Below are positions 1 through 10,489 of a DNA stretch of 64,000 nucleotides, piece by piece. The stretch lies in NCBI RefSeq assembly GCF_039727615.1, contig NZ_CP152474.1, positions 2,728,001 to 2,792,000 on the forward strand, read 5' to 3'. The translations under genes and the position numbers were made by a program. Source of the DNA: Leclercia sp. S52 (lineage in GTDB: Bacteria; Pseudomonadota; Gammaproteobacteria; Enterobacterales; Enterobacteriaceae). The number at the start of each line of letters is the position of its first letter. Positions within the stretch are counted from its first letter, which is position 1. Below the pieces are notes generated by a model, which was not told the origin of the DNA, did no database searches, and was given only the letters and a program-made list of their open reading frames with translations.

Positions 1-441
1 GATTCGGTACTGGTGGCCGATGTGCCGGTCGAGGAGTCAGCCCCGTTCCGCCAGGCGGCGATGCGACATAACGTCGCCCCGATCTTTATCTGTCCGCCGA
101 ACGCCGACGACGAACTGCTGCGCCAGATCGCCTCCCACGGCCGCGGGTACACCTACCTGCTGTCCCGCGCCGGGGTAACGGGTGCGGAGAACAAAGCCGC
201 CCTGCCGTTGCACCATCTGGTCGAGAAACTGGCGGAGTACAATGCCGCGCCGCCGCTGCAGGGCTTTGGCATTTCAGCCCCTGAACAGGTCTCTGCGGCG
301 CTGGGTGCCGGTGCTGCCGGGGCGATTTCCGGTTCGGCGATCGTGAAAATTATCGAAAACAACGTCGATAAGCCTGAGCAGATGCTGCGCGAGCTGAAAG
401 CCTTCGCCAGCGCCATGAAAGCGGCGACCCGTCCGCAGTAA
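1..441 (+). CDS. trpA: Tryptophan synthase alpha chain, 3' part (partial)
   Basis: The window opens inside this gene, and the last 146 residues are present. TrpA cleaves indole-3-glycerol phosphate to indole and glyceraldehyde 3-phosphate in the cytoplasmic alpha2beta2 complex with TrpB. The sequence shows the late TIM-barrel features: the strand with PIFICPPN, the [12 protein letters not shown] segment of the mobile loop region, the GFGIS strand and the phosphate-binding [12 protein letters not shown] motif. The C-terminus ([14 protein letters not shown]) matches the family end, so the gene is intact as far as seen. As last gene of trpEDCBA it is followed by a GC hairpin without a long T run. 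Confidence 0.98.
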   Translation, partial: DSVLVADVPVEESAPFRQAAMRHNVAPIFICPPNADDELLRQIASHGRGYTYLLSRAGVTGAENKAALPLHHLVEKLAEYNAAPPLQGFGISAPEQVSAALGAGAAGAISGSAIVKIIENNVDKPEQMLRELKAFASAMKAATRPQ

Positions 442-448
442 TGAATCC

Positions 449-471
449 GCCGTCTGGTTTTGCCAGACGGC
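449..471 (+). terminator. Hairpin after trpA
   Basis: A perfect 9-bp stem (GCCGTCTGG / CCAGACGGC) with a 5-nt loop starts 7 nt after the trpA stop. No T run follows, so it may be a 3'-end protecting hairpin or a weak or Rho-assisted terminator rather than a classical intrinsic terminator. Confidence 0.6.
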
Positions 472-598
472 GTACAACGTAAATTGATCCCTTCGAGCTT
501 TAGTGCATTTAACGCTGTTCAAATGTGTTTCCCGGCGTATTATCCCCCCCGTCTTTTAATTGTTCTCCCTTAAACCTTCTGAGTTCAGAGGCTTATCT

Positions 599-1810
599 AT
601 GTCGTGGCAACACTTTAAACAGGCTTATTTAATTAAGTTCTGGTCCCCCGTTCCTGCGGTTATTGCAGCAGGTATTCTCTCCACCTACTACTTCGGCATC
701 ACCGGCACCTTCTGGGCCGTGACCGGCGAATTCACCCGCTGGGGCGGTCAGCTGCTGCAGCTGGCGGGCGTTCACACCGAAGAGTGGGGCTACTTCAAAC
801 TGATCCATCTTGAAGGCACCCCGCTCACCCGTATCGACGGGATGATGATCATCGGCATGTTCGGCGGCTGTTTTGCTGCCGCGCTGTGGGCCAACAACGT
901 CAAACTGCGCATGCCGCAAAGCCGGATCCGCATCGCCCAGGCGGTTGCTGGTGGTATTATCGCCGGGTTTGGTGCGCGTCTGGCGATGGGCTGTAACCTG
1001 GCCGCTTTCTTCACCGGTATTCCGCAGTTCTCTCTCCACGCCTGGTTCTTTGCCCTGGCCACTGCCGTGGGCTCGTACTTTGGCGCACGCTTTACGCTGC
1101 TGCCCCTGTTCCGTATTCCGCTCAAAATACAAAAGGTCAGCGCCGCCTCGCCGCTGACCCAGAAGCCGGATCAGGCGCGTCGCCGCTTTCGTCTCGGGAT
1201 GCTGGTCTTCTTTGGGATGCTGGCCTGGGCGCTCTGTACCGCGCTGGATCAGCCCAAACTCGGGCTGGCGATGCTGTTCGGCGTCGGCTTTGGCCTGCTG
1301 ATTGAGCGGGCGCAGATCTGCTTTACCTCAGCGTTTCGCGATATGTGGATCACCGGACGCACCATGATGGCCAAAGCGATCATCGCCGGGATGGCGGTGA
1401 GCGCCATCGGCATTTTTAGCTACGTTCAGCTTGGGGTGGCGCCAAAAATCATGTGGGCCGGGCCGAACGCCATTATCGGCGGACTGCTGTTTGGCTTCGG
1501 GATTGTGCTGGCGGGCGGCTGCGAGACGGGCTGGATGTACCGCGCGGTGGAAGGTCAGGTCCACTACTGGTGGGTCGGGCTGGGTAACGTGATTGGCTCC
1601 ACCTTACTGGCTTACTGGTGGGATGATTTTGCGCCAGCGCTGGCGACCAACTGGGACAAGGTCAACCTTCTCAACACCTTTGGTCCGCTGGGTGGGCTGC
1701 TGGTGACCTACCTGATGCTGTTGATCGCCTTTTTACTGGTACTGGCGCAGGAGAAACGCTTCTTCCGTCGCGCTGCCCTGAAAACTGAATTACGTGAGGA
1801 CGCCGCATGA
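599..1810 (+). CDS. yedE: YeeE/YedE-family sulfur-compound transporter YedE
   Basis: Polytopic inner-membrane protein of 403 residues, closely resembling E. coli YedE. The YeeE/YedE family includes TsuA, a thiosulfate uptake channel, so import of a reduced sulfur or selenium species is the likely role (inference from family). Family cysteines sit in glycine-rich membrane motifs: C91 (GGCFAA), C132 (MGCNLA), C241 (QICFTS) and C308 (GGCETGW). The ATG at 599 is chosen over an upstream in-frame TTG at 560 because the protein then begins MSWQHFK like E. coli YedE and has an AGAGG-type ribosome site. It overlaps yedF by 4 nt. In E. coli this pair lies elsewhere, near the flagellar genes. Confidence 0.93.
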   Translation: MSWQHFKQAYLIKFWSPVPAVIAAGILSTYYFGITGTFWAVTGEFTRWGGQLLQLAGVHTEEWGYFKLIHLEGTPLTRIDGMMIIGMFGGCFAAALWANNVKLRMPQSRIRIAQAVAGGIIAGFGARLAMGCNLAAFFTGIPQFSLHAWFFALATAVGSYFGARFTLLPLFRIPLKIQKVSAASPLTQKPDQARRRFRLGMLVFFGMLAWALCTALDQPKLGLAMLFGVGFGLLIERAQICFTSAFRDMWITGRTMMAKAIIAGMAVSAIGIFSYVQLGVAPKIMWAGPNAIIGGLLFGFGIVLAGGCETGWMYRAVEGQVHYWWVGLGNVIGSTLLAYWWDDFAPALATNWDKVNLLNTFGPLGGLLVTYLMLLIAFLLVLAQEKRFFRRAALKTELREDAA

Positions 1811-2040
1811 AAGAGATCGTTCCTGACTACCGCCTCGATATGGTGGGTGAGCCTTGCCCCTATCCGGCCGTCGCGACCCTTGAAGCAATGCCGCAGCTGA
1901 AAAAAGGCGAGATACTTGAGGTGGTAAGCGATTGTCCGCAATCCATCAACAATATTCCGCTGGATGCCAGAAACCACGGTTATACAGTGTTAGATATTCA
2001 ACAGGATGGACCCACCATCCGCTATCTCATCCAGAAGTAA
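1807..2040 (+). CDS. yedF: TusA-family sulfur carrier YedF
   Basis: 77-residue TusA/SirA-fold cytoplasmic protein. The conserved CPxP motif is C17-P-Y-P20, whose cysteine carries persulfide in TusA-like proteins. Start overlaps the yedE stop (ATGA), so the two are translationally coupled. The pairing of a YeeE/YedE channel with a TusA-like carrier is the usual genomic arrangement and suggests that YedF receives sulfur or selenium from the imported compound. The exact substrate is not known from the sequence. Confidence 0.95.
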   Translation: MKEIVPDYRLDMVGEPCPYPAVATLEAMPQLKKGEILEVVSDCPQSINNIPLDARNHGYTVLDIQQDGPTIRYLIQK

Positions 2041-2143
2041 TGCCAGGGTGGCGACAGGCCCCCCCTTTTACGTATTAATCCCATTTTCTTCAGGATATCT
2101 CCGTGGAGTCTATGCTTTACATTGACTACAAAAGGAGAACGTT

Positions 2144-2416
2144 ATGTCAGACCAAATTCTTGATAATGATGCACAGTATGCTGGTGAAAAAGCGAAGAAC
2201 ACATTGAATGAGGCGGCTGGTGCTGCGCAGCAGCAGTTTGGTGAGTTTGTTGACTCGCCAAAACATCAGTTAAAAGGTGCCGGGCGCAAATATGCCGCGC
2301 AGGCCAGTGACGTTGTAACTGATGTTACTGACGCGGTAAAAAATAATCCTCTTACCGGCCTCATTGCCGCAGGCGCGGTTGGTATTGTCCTTGGCCTGTT
2401 ACTGGGTCGTAAATAA
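2144..2416 (+). CDS. Small glycine-zipper membrane protein, YqjD/ElaB (DUF883)-like
   Basis: 90 residues. The N-terminal two thirds is polar and helical, rich in Ala, Gln, Lys and Asp; the C-terminus is one membrane segment with glycine-zipper spacing (NPLTGLIAAGAVGIVLGLL, residues 68-86) ending GRK. This matches the C-tail-anchored YqjD/ElaB/YgaM group, some of which bind ribosomes at the inner membrane in stationary phase. A strong AGGAG precedes the ATG. It occupies the trpA-ompW interval where E. coli has yciGFE. Similarity is mostly in the anchor, so function is uncertain. Confidence 0.75.
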   Translation: MSDQILDNDAQYAGEKAKNTLNEAAGAAQQQFGEFVDSPKHQLKGAGRKYAAQASDVVTDVTDAVKNNPLTGLIAAGAVGIVLGLLLGRK

Positions 2417-2420
2417 GTAA

Positions 2421-2442
2421 AGAAGGCCCTTCGGGGCCTTCT
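2421..2442. terminator. Terminator with UUCG loop between the DUF883-like gene and ompW
   Basis: 9-bp perfect stem AGAAGGCCC / GGGCCTTCT closed by a TTCG tetraloop, placed between two converging genes 4 nt after one stop and 6 nt before the other, so it can serve both strands. Confidence 0.8.
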
Positions 2443-2447
2443 TCTCC

Positions 2448-3080
2448 TCAGAAGCGATATCCCGCCGAGAACATAAACACCCACGGATCCAGGCGAGTGC
2501 TGATATTTTGCTGCTGATCCCCCGCCTTAAAGCGTACCTCGGTGTCGATATCCATATACCAGACCGACATGTTAATCAGCCAGTCGCGATTGATAAGGTA
2601 ATCCAGCCCCACCTGTCCTGCCGCGCCCCAGGAATCTTTTAGGCTCAGGTCAGAAAGGCCCGCCGCTTTACCGGTGTCGTTAAACTTCTCATCAAAGAAG
2701 GTGGTGTAGTTGACCCCGGCACCAACATAGGGACGAACCTTACTGCCCGCATCGCCGAAATACCACTGGGCCATCAGAGTGGGCGGCAGATGGTGAACGG
2801 TGGCGATATCCCCGGTTGGGCCCGTACCGACCTTGTGACGAAACGGCGTGGCCGCCAGTAGTTCAACGCCGACGTTATCGGTGGCCATCCAGGTAAAGGT
2901 CATCCCGGCCTGAGTATTGTTACTGACGTTAAAGCCGCCCAGACCCAGAACGTTGTCCGAACCTTCGGTGGGGCGTACCGTGGCGGTTCCCAGGCGGAAA
3001 AAGAACTCGCCTGCTTCGTGGGCCATTGCGCCGCCGGAAAGCGTGCTCAGAATCAGTGCTGCCATCGCTGCTTTTTTCAT
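2448..3080 (-). CDS. ompW: Outer membrane protein W
   Basis: Eight-stranded outer-membrane beta barrel, 210 residues including a signal peptide (MKKAAMAALILSTLSGGAMA, mature HEAGEFFFR). OmpW forms a narrow hydrophobic channel. Family blocks VELLAATPFRHK, HHLPPTLMAQWYFG, SVWYMDIDTEV and the terminal phenylalanine (FMFSAGYRF) needed for BAM recognition are present. The ATG at 3080 is preferred over one at 3086 because the GAGGGA ribosome site directly abuts the latter. It is transcribed away from yciC and shares a roughly 340-bp control region with a candidate FNR site. Confidence 0.97.
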   Translation of the reverse strand: MKKAAMAALILSTLSGGAMAHEAGEFFFRLGTATVRPTEGSDNVLGLGGFNVSNNTQAGMTFTWMATDNVGVELLAATPFRHKVGTGPTGDIATVHHLPPTLMAQWYFGDAGSKVRPYVGAGVNYTTFFDEKFNDTGKAAGLSDLSLKDSWGAAGQVGLDYLINRDWLINMSVWYMDIDTEVRFKAGDQQQNISTRLDPWVFMFSAGYRF

Positions 3081-3420
3081 ATCCATTCCCTCGTTATGAT
3101 TTTATTGAGGAACGGAATATACCTACAAATGATTACTAAGTGATCTCGTCCGGATCACATTAGATTCAGCAATTTAACATTCATTGATCTAAATTAATTT
3201 TTTCAACAACCGGCAAAAATTGGTGGTCAGGAGCTGGATCAATTTTGCCGTTTAAGCCAAACAAAGCGCAGCGTGATAACAACCGCGCAAATTTACAGCG
3301 ACGCATTACGGGCGCTTTACAAAGATATGCTTTTCCATACAAGCCTTGATACTGCCACCGGGCAGTTATCCAGGGTACAATTGCCCGCTAATTAATACCT
3401 GCAATACTCAAGGAGAGTGC
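3081..3420. other. Divergent ompW-yciC control region
   Basis: About 340 bp without a gene between the divergent ompW and yciC starts. It is AT-rich near ompW and holds one FNR-like palindrome (3184-3197). The yciC ribosome site AAGGAGAGTGC lies at its right end. No other clear structure was seen. Confidence 0.6.
3184..3197. promoter_or_regulatory. Candidate FNR site upstream of ompW
   Basis: TTGATctaaATTAA matches the FNR consensus TTGAT-N4-ATCAA except for one base in the right half. E. coli ompW is known to be FNR-activated, which supports the call; the exact promoter spacing is not established here. Confidence 0.45.
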
Positions 3421-4164
3421 ATGTCTATCACGGCGAAGTCTGTCTACCGTGACACGGGGAATTTCTTCCGCAATCAGTTCATTACCTTTTTACTGATCGC
3501 CTTGTTATGCGCATTAATCACGGTGGTACTTGGTCATGCCTTTTCGCCGAGTGAGGAGCAGATTGCCAGCCTGAGCCAGGGCGATCGGATCGCCAGCAGC
3601 GTCGGCCTGTTTGAGATGGTGCAAAATATGACGCCAGAGCAGCAGCAGATCCTGTTGCGCGCTTCTGCCGCGACCACCTTTTCCGGTTTGATTGGCAATG
3701 CCATTCTGGCCGGTGGCGTGCTGTTAATGATCCAGCTGGTCTCGGCCGGGCATCGCGTCAGCGCCCTGCGTGCGATTGGTGCCAGCGCGCCGCTGCTGCC
3801 GAAGCTGTTTATTCTGATCTTTTTAACCACCATGCTGGTGCAGTTAGGGATTATGCTGGTCGTGGTGCCAGGCGTGCTCCTGGCAATCGTGCTCGCCTTC
3901 GCGCCGATTATGGTAGTGCAGGACCGAATGGGCATTTTTGTCGCCATGCGTAGCAGCATTCGGCTGGCATGGTCTAATATGCGTCTGGTTGCTCCGGCGG
4001 TGATGAGCTGGCTGCTGGCGAAAACCTTGCTGCTGCTGTTTGCCCCAAACCTGGCCGTATTGACCCCGAACGTCGGTGCTGTGGTGGCAAATACGGTGAG
4101 CAACCTGATCTCAGCGGTATTGCTCGTCTACTTGTTCCGCCTGTATACGTTAATTCGTCAGTAA
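3421..4164 (+). CDS. yciC: UPF0259 inner-membrane protein YciC
   Basis: 247 residues with about six hydrophobic segments, the same length as E. coli YciC. An N-terminal cytoplasmic stretch ([20 protein letters not shown]) precedes the first membrane span; the family is of unknown biochemical function, though YciB and YciC have been linked genetically to cell-envelope integrity. The ATG at 3421 has a good AAGGAG site; an upstream in-frame start at 3346 has none. It is 56 nt upstream of yciB in the same direction, probably one operon. Confidence 0.94.
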   Translation: MSITAKSVYRDTGNFFRNQFITFLLIALLCALITVVLGHAFSPSEEQIASLSQGDRIASSVGLFEMVQNMTPEQQQILLRASAATTFSGLIGNAILAGGVLLMIQLVSAGHRVSALRAIGASAPLLPKLFILIFLTTMLVQLGIMLVVVPGVLLAIVLAFAPIMVVQDRMGIFVAMRSSIRLAWSNMRLVAPAVMSWLLAKTLLLLFAPNLAVLTPNVGAVVANTVSNLISAVLLVYLFRLYTLIRQ

Positions 4165-4220
4165 TTTTTCTGATGGCCTGGGCAGTCTGCGCAGGCCGTC
4201 GCAGATGATGGAATCGAAGA

Positions 4221-4760
4221 ATGAAGCAGTTTCTTGATTTTTTACCCCTGGTTGTCTTTTTTGCCTTCTACAAGCTGTATGACATCTATGCGGCAACCAC
4301 CGCCCTGATCGTCGCCACCGCGATAGTGCTGATCTACAGCTGGGTGCGCTACCGCAAGGTCGAAAAGATGGCCCTGATCACCTTTGTGCTGGTGGCCTTT
4401 TTCGGCGGATTGACCATCTTTTTCCACAACGATGAGTTCATCAAATGGAAAGTGACCGTCATCTACGTGCTGTTTGCCGGTGCCCTGCTGTTCAGCCAGT
4501 GGGTCATGAAAAAGCCGCTTATTCAGCGCATGCTGGGTAAAGAGCTGGCCCTGCCGCAGAGCGTCTGGTCGCGCCTGAATATCGCCTGGGCGGTGTTCTT
4601 TATTCTCTGCGGTCTGGCGAATATCTATATTGCCTTCTGGCTGCCGCAGAATATCTGGGTCAACTTCAAGGTCTTTGGCCTGACTGCCTTAACGCTGATT
4701 TTCACCCTGCTGAGCGGTATCTATATCTACCGTCATATGCCGCAGGACGACAAGCAGTAA
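4221..4760 (+). CDS. yciB: Inner-membrane septation protein YciB (IspA/IspZ family)
   Basis: 179 residues with five to six predicted membrane helices, equal in length to E. coli YciB. Family features visible are the N-terminal [20 protein letters not shown] helix and the [20 protein letters not shown] segment. YciB is implicated in septation and envelope synthesis through contacts with divisome and elongasome proteins; no enzymatic activity is known. It follows yciC and is closed by its own terminator. Confidence 0.95.
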   Translation: MKQFLDFLPLVVFFAFYKLYDIYAATTALIVATAIVLIYSWVRYRKVEKMALITFVLVAFFGGLTIFFHNDEFIKWKVTVIYVLFAGALLFSQWVMKKPLIQRMLGKELALPQSVWSRLNIAWAVFFILCGLANIYIAFWLPQNIWVNFKVFGLTALTLIFTLLSGIYIYRHMPQDDKQ

Positions 4761-4767
4761 TCCCCCC

Positions 4768-4799
4768 CGCCAGGCTTAATCAGCCTGGCGTTTTCTTCT
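4768..4799 (+). terminator. Intrinsic terminator after yciB
   Basis: 9-bp stem CGCCAGGCT / AGCCTGGCG with a TAATC loop, followed by TTTTCTTCT. Confidence 0.85.
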
Positions 4800-4865
4800 G
4801 TTCTCTCTGGCTGTAAATCATAGTAGCATTCCGCCTGAAGTCCTCCGTAATGAGTAGAGTCCATA

Positions 4866-5261
4866 ATGACAACAACAAACGCCCCACAGGGCGAACTGGT
4901 ATTACGCACACTTGCAATGCCCGCCGACACCAATGCGAACGGCGATATTTTTGGCGGCTGGCTGATGTCGCAGATGGATATGGGTGGGGCGATCCTCGCC
5001 AAAGAGATTGCTCAGGGCCGTGTGGTGACGGTCCGGGTCGATGGTATGACCTTTCTGCGCCCGGTCGCAGTCGGGGATGTCGTCTGCTGTTACGCGCGCT
5101 GCGTGAAGCGCGGGAATACCTCAGTGTCGATCAATATTGAGGTGTGGGTGAAAAAGGTCTCTTCTGAGCCTATTGGCCAGCGTTACAAAGCGACCGAAGC
5201 GCTGTTTATCTATGTCGCCGTCGACAACGACGGGAAACCGCGTCCACTGCCTCAGGTCTGA
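4866..5261 (+). CDS. yciA: Acyl-CoA thioesterase YciA
   Basis: 131-residue hotdog-fold enzyme that hydrolyses a broad range of short to long acyl-CoAs in the cytoplasm. The family block NANGDIFGGWLMSQMD (residues 23-38) carries the conserved Asn/Asp region, followed by the hotdog helix MGGAILAKEIAQGRVVTVRVDGMTF. The ATG at 4866 gives the E. coli N-terminus (MTTTN). It sits between the yciB terminator and a terminator shared with tonB. Confidence 0.96.
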   Translation: MTTTNAPQGELVLRTLAMPADTNANGDIFGGWLMSQMDMGGAILAKEIAQGRVVTVRVDGMTFLRPVAVGDVVCCYARCVKRGNTSVSINIEVWVKKVSSEPIGQRYKATEALFIYVAVDNDGKPRPLPQV

Positions 5262-5270
5262 GTTCAGGCC

Positions 5271-5300
5271 AAAAAAAGCCTCCGTCAGGAGGCTTTTTTT
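5271..5300. terminator. Bidirectional terminator between yciA and tonB
   Basis: Stem GCCTCC / GGAGGC with a GTCA loop, flanked by seven A on the left and seven T on the right, so it can end transcription from both converging genes. Confidence 0.92.
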
Positions 5301-5302
5301 AT

Positions 5303-6034
5303 TTATTCCATCTGTGCCCCGCCGTTGAGGCGGAAAACAATATTCACGATCAGCCCGCTGCCTGGCTTACCGGCTTCGTAACGCCATTTACGCATCGCGG
5401 TCTTCACGTCCCGCTCAAACATATTTGATGGCTGCGCGGAAAGAATCTCGACATTATCCACCCGCCCGTCTGCGGTCACGTCAAACTTCACACGGACACG
5501 CCCTTCGATACGTAATGCCTGCGCACGCGCCGGGTATACCGGCTGGTTGCGGCTCAGCGCACGTGGGCCTGAAGGGGCCGCAGCGACCGGCTTAGCGGTG
5601 GTCGGGGAAGAGTTCATTACCGGGCGAGCCGGGGCCGCTCTCTCAACCGACTGGGTAGGGCGAGGCTCAACCGGGCGCTCTTCACGCTTCGGACGCTCTT
5701 CCACCTTTTTCACCGGCTTTGGTTTCGGTTTCGGCTTCGGTTTTGGCTTGGGCTCCGGTTTCGGGATCACCACAGGCGCTTCTTTAGGCGGTTCAGGAAC
5801 GATTTCTGGTTCTGGTTCCGGCTCGGGTTCTGCAACAGGTTCCGGTGGTGGTGCGACCTGCACGGGCTCCAGCTCCGCAGGTGTTACCATGGTCACAGAA
5901 ATCGGCTGCGCGGGCGCTGGCATTTCAATAACCTGATGTACCGATGTGTAAAGCAGACCCGCCACGACGGCTCCATGAATTCCGACGGACAACAGCGTCG
6001 GCCAGGGAAAGCGGCGAGGGTGTTCAAGGGTCAT
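5303..6034 (-). CDS. tonB: TonB energy transducer
   Basis: Couples the ExbB-ExbD proton-motive machine to outer-membrane siderophore and cobalamin receptors. With the ATG at 6034 the protein is 243 residues: a membrane anchor (about 11-32) carrying the conserved S16 and H20, a Glu-Pro region (about 65-83), a Lys-Pro region (about 92-108), and the C-terminal domain that binds TonB boxes (ALRIEGRVRVKFDV onward). An alternative ATG at 6043 adds MTS. Starts further upstream are excluded because the Fur box and promoter lie there. Confidence 0.97.
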   Translation of the reverse strand: MTLEHPRRFPWPTLLSVGIHGAVVAGLLYTSVHQVIEMPAPAQPISVTMVTPAELEPVQVAPPPEPVAEPEPEPEPEIVPEPPKEAPVVIPKPEPKPKPKPKPKPKPVKKVEERPKREERPVEPRPTQSVERAAPARPVMNSSPTTAKPVAAAPSGPRALSRNQPVYPARAQALRIEGRVRVKFDVTADGRVDNVEILSAQPSNMFERDVKTAMRKWRYEAGKPGSGLIVNIVFRLNGGAQME

Positions 6035-6081
6035 TGAAGTCATAATCGTTTCAGTTAAAAAGCCAGGCCCTGATTTTAAAT

Positions 6082-6100
6082 GCAAATAGCAATCATATTC
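6082..6100 (-). promoter_or_regulatory. Fur box of tonB
   Basis: On the minus strand GAATATGATTGCTATTTGC resembles the 19-bp Fur consensus (GATAATGATAATCATTATC) and closely follows the Fur-controlled sequence known upstream of E. coli tonB. It lies about 50 bp before the tonB start, implying iron repression. Confidence 0.7.
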
Positions 6101-6255
6101 AATAAGCCAGTTAAACTTCACCCGAATTAACCGTTCATCAGGCGAAAAAAGGCACGCAGTGAGCAGGGTTTTAACAATGTTGCCATCTTTGCATTGCAGT
6201 CCCCTGCACTTTCACATAACGTAATTCACACTTTTGTCGGTTAAGGAGCTCCGCT

Positions 6256-6552
6256 GTGCTTTATGTGATTTTCGCTGCAGATGTTGCTGATTCTCTGGAA
6301 AAACGCCTTTCCGTACGCCCTGCCCATCTGGCGCGCTTACAACTGCTGCATGATGAAGGCAGATTACTGACCGCAGGGCCTATGCCTGCCGTCGACAGCA
6401 ACGATCCGGGTGCGGCCGGCTTTACCGGCTCGACGGTCATTGCCGAGTTTGAATCGCTCGAAGCGGCACAGGCCTGGGCGCAGGACGACCCGTACGTGGC
6501 AGCTGGCGTATATGATAACGTCGTGGTGAAGCCGTTTAAAAAAGTTTTCTAG
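6256..6552 (+). CDS. yciI: YCII-domain protein YciI
   Basis: 98-residue ferredoxin-like-fold protein, nearly identical in length and motif order to E. coli YciI ([45 protein letters not shown] end). Its function is unresolved; YCII proteins share a conserved His/Asp pocket and some relatives act as small dehydrochlorinases. Starts with GTG after TAAGGAGCT. Transcribed divergently from tonB. Confidence 0.95.
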   Translation: MLYVIFAADVADSLEKRLSVRPAHLARLQLLHDEGRLLTAGPMPAVDSNDPGAAGFTGSTVIAEFESLEAAQAWAQDDPYVAAGVYDNVVVKPFKKVF

Positions 6553-6555
6553 AAT

Positions 6556-6585
6556 AAAAAAAGGCTCCTTATCAGGAGCCTTTTC
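6556..6585. terminator. Terminator between yciI and leuE
   Basis: Stem AAGGCTCCT / AGGAGCCTT with a short loop, six A before and four T after. Located between two converging genes. Confidence 0.88.
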
Positions 6586-6588
6586 TCG

Positions 6589-7224
6589 TCAGTGCAGGGA
6601 TGCGAGTCGCGCCGCAAACCCGACAAACAACAAACCTATCAACCCGTTCCCCAGCTTCGCCAGTTTCTTTTTGGTCTTCAGATAGCGCGTGACGAATGCC
6701 CCGGAGAAAATCAGGAAGCTCATGTAGATAAAGCTGATGATCTCCAGCGTGATCGCGAGGATCATAAACGCCACGCCGGTGTTGTTAGCCTGAACGTCAA
6801 TAAACTGCACAAAGAAAGAGACATAGAACAGAATCGCTTTCGGGTTGGTCATACTCAGCACCAGCGAGCGTTTCATGATGGTTTTTGCTGGTTCGATACC
6901 GCCCGCTTCGCCCTGCTGCTTATGCCGAATCACCGACCAGAGCATCTTGCCGCCCAGCCATAACAGATAGAATGCCCCGAGATAGCGAACGATATTGAAC
7001 AGCACCGGGGTGGTCTGGATCAGCGCCGCGACGCCAGCCCAGGCGAGAAACATCAGCACCGCATCGCCGATAAACACGCCGCTGGCGGCCAGATAGCCTT
7101 TCTTCACGCCGTGACCTATACCGGTTTTTAAGACGAACAGGGTATTGGGACCCGGAACCAGAACAATGAAAATGGCTCCCACAACATAGGTCCAGAAATT
7201 AAGTACACCAAAATCCGCAAACAC
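6589..7224 (-). CDS. leuE: Leucine exporter LeuE (LysE/RhtB family)
   Basis: 211 residues with six membrane helices. The N-terminal RhtB signature [16 protein letters not shown], then [16 protein letters not shown] and [19 protein letters not shown] match E. coli LeuE (YeaS), which exports leucine and related amino acids. The gene begins with GTG behind AGGAGG. In E. coli leuE is far away and this interval holds kch, so its position next to yciI is a lineage difference. Substrate assignment rests on overall likeness and could be a paralogue. Confidence 0.87.
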   Translation of the reverse strand: MFADFGVLNFWTYVVGAIFIVLVPGPNTLFVLKTGIGHGVKKGYLAASGVFIGDAVLMFLAWAGVAALIQTTPVLFNIVRYLGAFYLLWLGGKMLWSVIRHKQQGEAGGIEPAKTIMKRSLVLSMTNPKAILFYVSFFVQFIDVQANNTGVAFMILAITLEIISFIYMSFLIFSGAFVTRYLKTKKKLAKLGNGLIGLLFVGFAARLASLH

Positions 7225-7253
7225 TTCATCCTCCTTTTCGAAATCGCGAATCT

Positions 7254-7285
7254 TTAAAAAACATCGGGCACCTCAGAGGGTGCCC
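7254..7285 (-). terminator. Terminator after yciY
   Basis: On the minus strand GGGCACC / GGTGCCC stem followed by GATGTTTTTT, just downstream of the yciY stop. Confidence 0.75.
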
Positions 7286-7294
7286 TTGTGTCAT

Positions 7295-7468
7295 TCAGTA
7301 ATCCTGAACGGCGAACAGTAACGCATTGCGATGACGGTTCATACTGCATTTTCTGATGGCGTGGATACGCATATTACGGCGGGATTGTGCTTCCAGCCAA
7401 CGCGCTTTGCGACGACCTGTCTGTCGCAACATGCGCCAGCGCCCTACTTCTGTTCTACTGCGCTTCAT
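7295..7468 (-). CDS. yciY: Small basic protein YciY
   Basis: 57 codons encoding a very basic peptide (MKRSRTEVGRWRM..., then RRNMRIHAIRKC) that lines up along its whole length with E. coli YciY, also 57 residues. The ATG at 7468 is chosen by that likeness, with a GGAAGAG site upstream. Function is unknown; the Arg/Lys content suggests nucleic-acid or ribosome contact (inference). It is divergent from clsA. Confidence 0.85.
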   Translation of the reverse strand: MKRSRTEVGRWRMLRQTGRRKARWLEAQSRRNMRIHAIRKCSMNRHRNALLFAVQDY

Positions 7469-7610
7469 GTTAACAACTCTTCCCAAAACAGAGCGCTCAT
7501 TATAGACCCTTGCCTGCGGCAAACCAGCGCTTTTATCTGGCGTTTTTATTTGCCAGAAAAATCCTGACGCGTAAACTCTTAACAATACGCTTTCAAAAGG
7601 ATTTTTTATT

Positions 7611-9436
<1,826 letters not shown>

Positions 9437-9438
<2 letters not shown>

Positions 9439-9469
9439 AAAAAAAGGCTGCGAATGCAGCCTTTTTTTA
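9437..9469. terminator. Bidirectional terminator between yciU and oppF
   Basis: Stem GGCTGC / GCAGCC with a GAAT loop, preceded by nine A and followed by seven T; serves both converging units. Confidence 0.92.
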
Positions 9470-9484
9470 TTACCTGTAATCCAC

Positions 9485-10489
9485 TCAGAGCGGATCGACC
9501 TTCAGGCAGGAGACCGCATGGCGGAAGCTGCCTTCCAGCACCGGACGCGTCTTCGCGCACTCCGGCCCGGCAATCGGGCAGCGGGTACGGAACACACAGC
9601 CGGATGGCGGATTGATCGGCGACGGCAGTTCCCCTTCCAGCAGCTGGATCTGTTTATTCTTCTCCAGATCCGGATCCGGCACCGGCACCGCAGACATCAG
9701 GGCTTTAGTGTAGGGGTGCAGCGGGTTGTGGTACACCTCATCATAGGTGCCCAGCTCTACCGCATGACCAAGATACATCACCAGCACGCGATCGGAGATG
9801 TGCTTCACTACCGCCAGGTCGTGGGCGATAAAGATCAGCGACAGCCCCATCTCACGCTGCAGTTTTTGCAACAGGTTAACCACCTGCGCCTGGATGGATA
9901 CGTCCAGCGCCGAGACCGGTTCGTCACAGATAATCAGTTTCGGCTCGAGGATCAGCGCGCGGGCAATCCCGATACGCTGACACTGGCCGCCTGAGAACTC
10001 GTGCGGATAGCGGTTAATCAGGTTTGGCAGCAGGCCCACTTTCATCATCATCGCTTTGACGCGATCGCGCACTTCCGTACGCGGCATCTTCGGATGGTAG
10101 GTGCGCAGCGGTTCGGCGATGATCTCGCCGATGGTCATACGCGGGTTCAGGGAGGCCAGCGGATCCTGGAAAATCATCTGAATGTCGCTACGCACGGCGC
10201 GCCACTCGTCAGGCTTCATTCCCAGCAGATCTTTACCGAGCCAGGCCACTTTACCGTCGGTGGCTTTTACGAGGCCAATAATCGCGCGGGCAAAGGTGGA
10301 TTTGCCGCAGCCGGACTCACCCACCACGCCCAGGGTCTCCCCTTCATACAGACGCAGGGTCACGCCATCCACGGCCTTCAGGGTTTTTGCCGGCTGCCAG
10401 AACCACTGCTTGCCGTCTTTAATGTCAAAGTGGACTTTCAGATCCGCGATTTCGAGCAGGACATTACGTTTTTCGTCAATGACAGTCAT
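9485..10489 (-). CDS. oppF: Oligopeptide ABC transporter ATPase OppF
   Basis: 334-residue cytoplasmic ATPase of the oligopeptide importer. Walker A is GESGCGKST (57-65), the signature is FSGGQCQRIGIARAL, Walker B is LIICDEPVSALD and the switch histidine lies in IFIAHDLAVVKH. The C-terminal oligopeptide-type extension has cysteines in CVFRTRCPIAGPEC, which in this family can hold an Fe-S cluster. The ATG overlaps the oppD stop by 4 nt. Last gene of oppABCDF. Confidence 0.98.
   Translation of the reverse strand: MTVIDEKRNVLLEIADLKVHFDIKDGKQWFWQPAKTLKAVDGVTLRLYEGETLGVVGESGCGKSTFARAIIGLVKATDGKVAWLGKDLLGMKPDEWRAVRSDIQMIFQDPLASLNPRMTIGEIIAEPLRTYHPKMPRTEVRDRVKAMMMKVGLLPNLINRYPHEFSGGQCQRIGIARALILEPKLIICDEPVSALDVSIQAQVVNLLQKLQREMGLSLIFIAHDLAVVKHISDRVLVMYLGHAVELGTYDEVYHNPLHPYTKALMSAVPVPDPDLEKNKQIQLLEGELPSPINPPSGCVFRTRCPIAGPECAKTRPVLEGSFRHAVSCLKVDPL

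Noticed and set aside
5700..5860. Short direct repeats that might suggest a tandem array
   Set aside because: They encode the Lys-Pro and Glu-Pro repeats of TonB, not CRISPR or satellite DNA.
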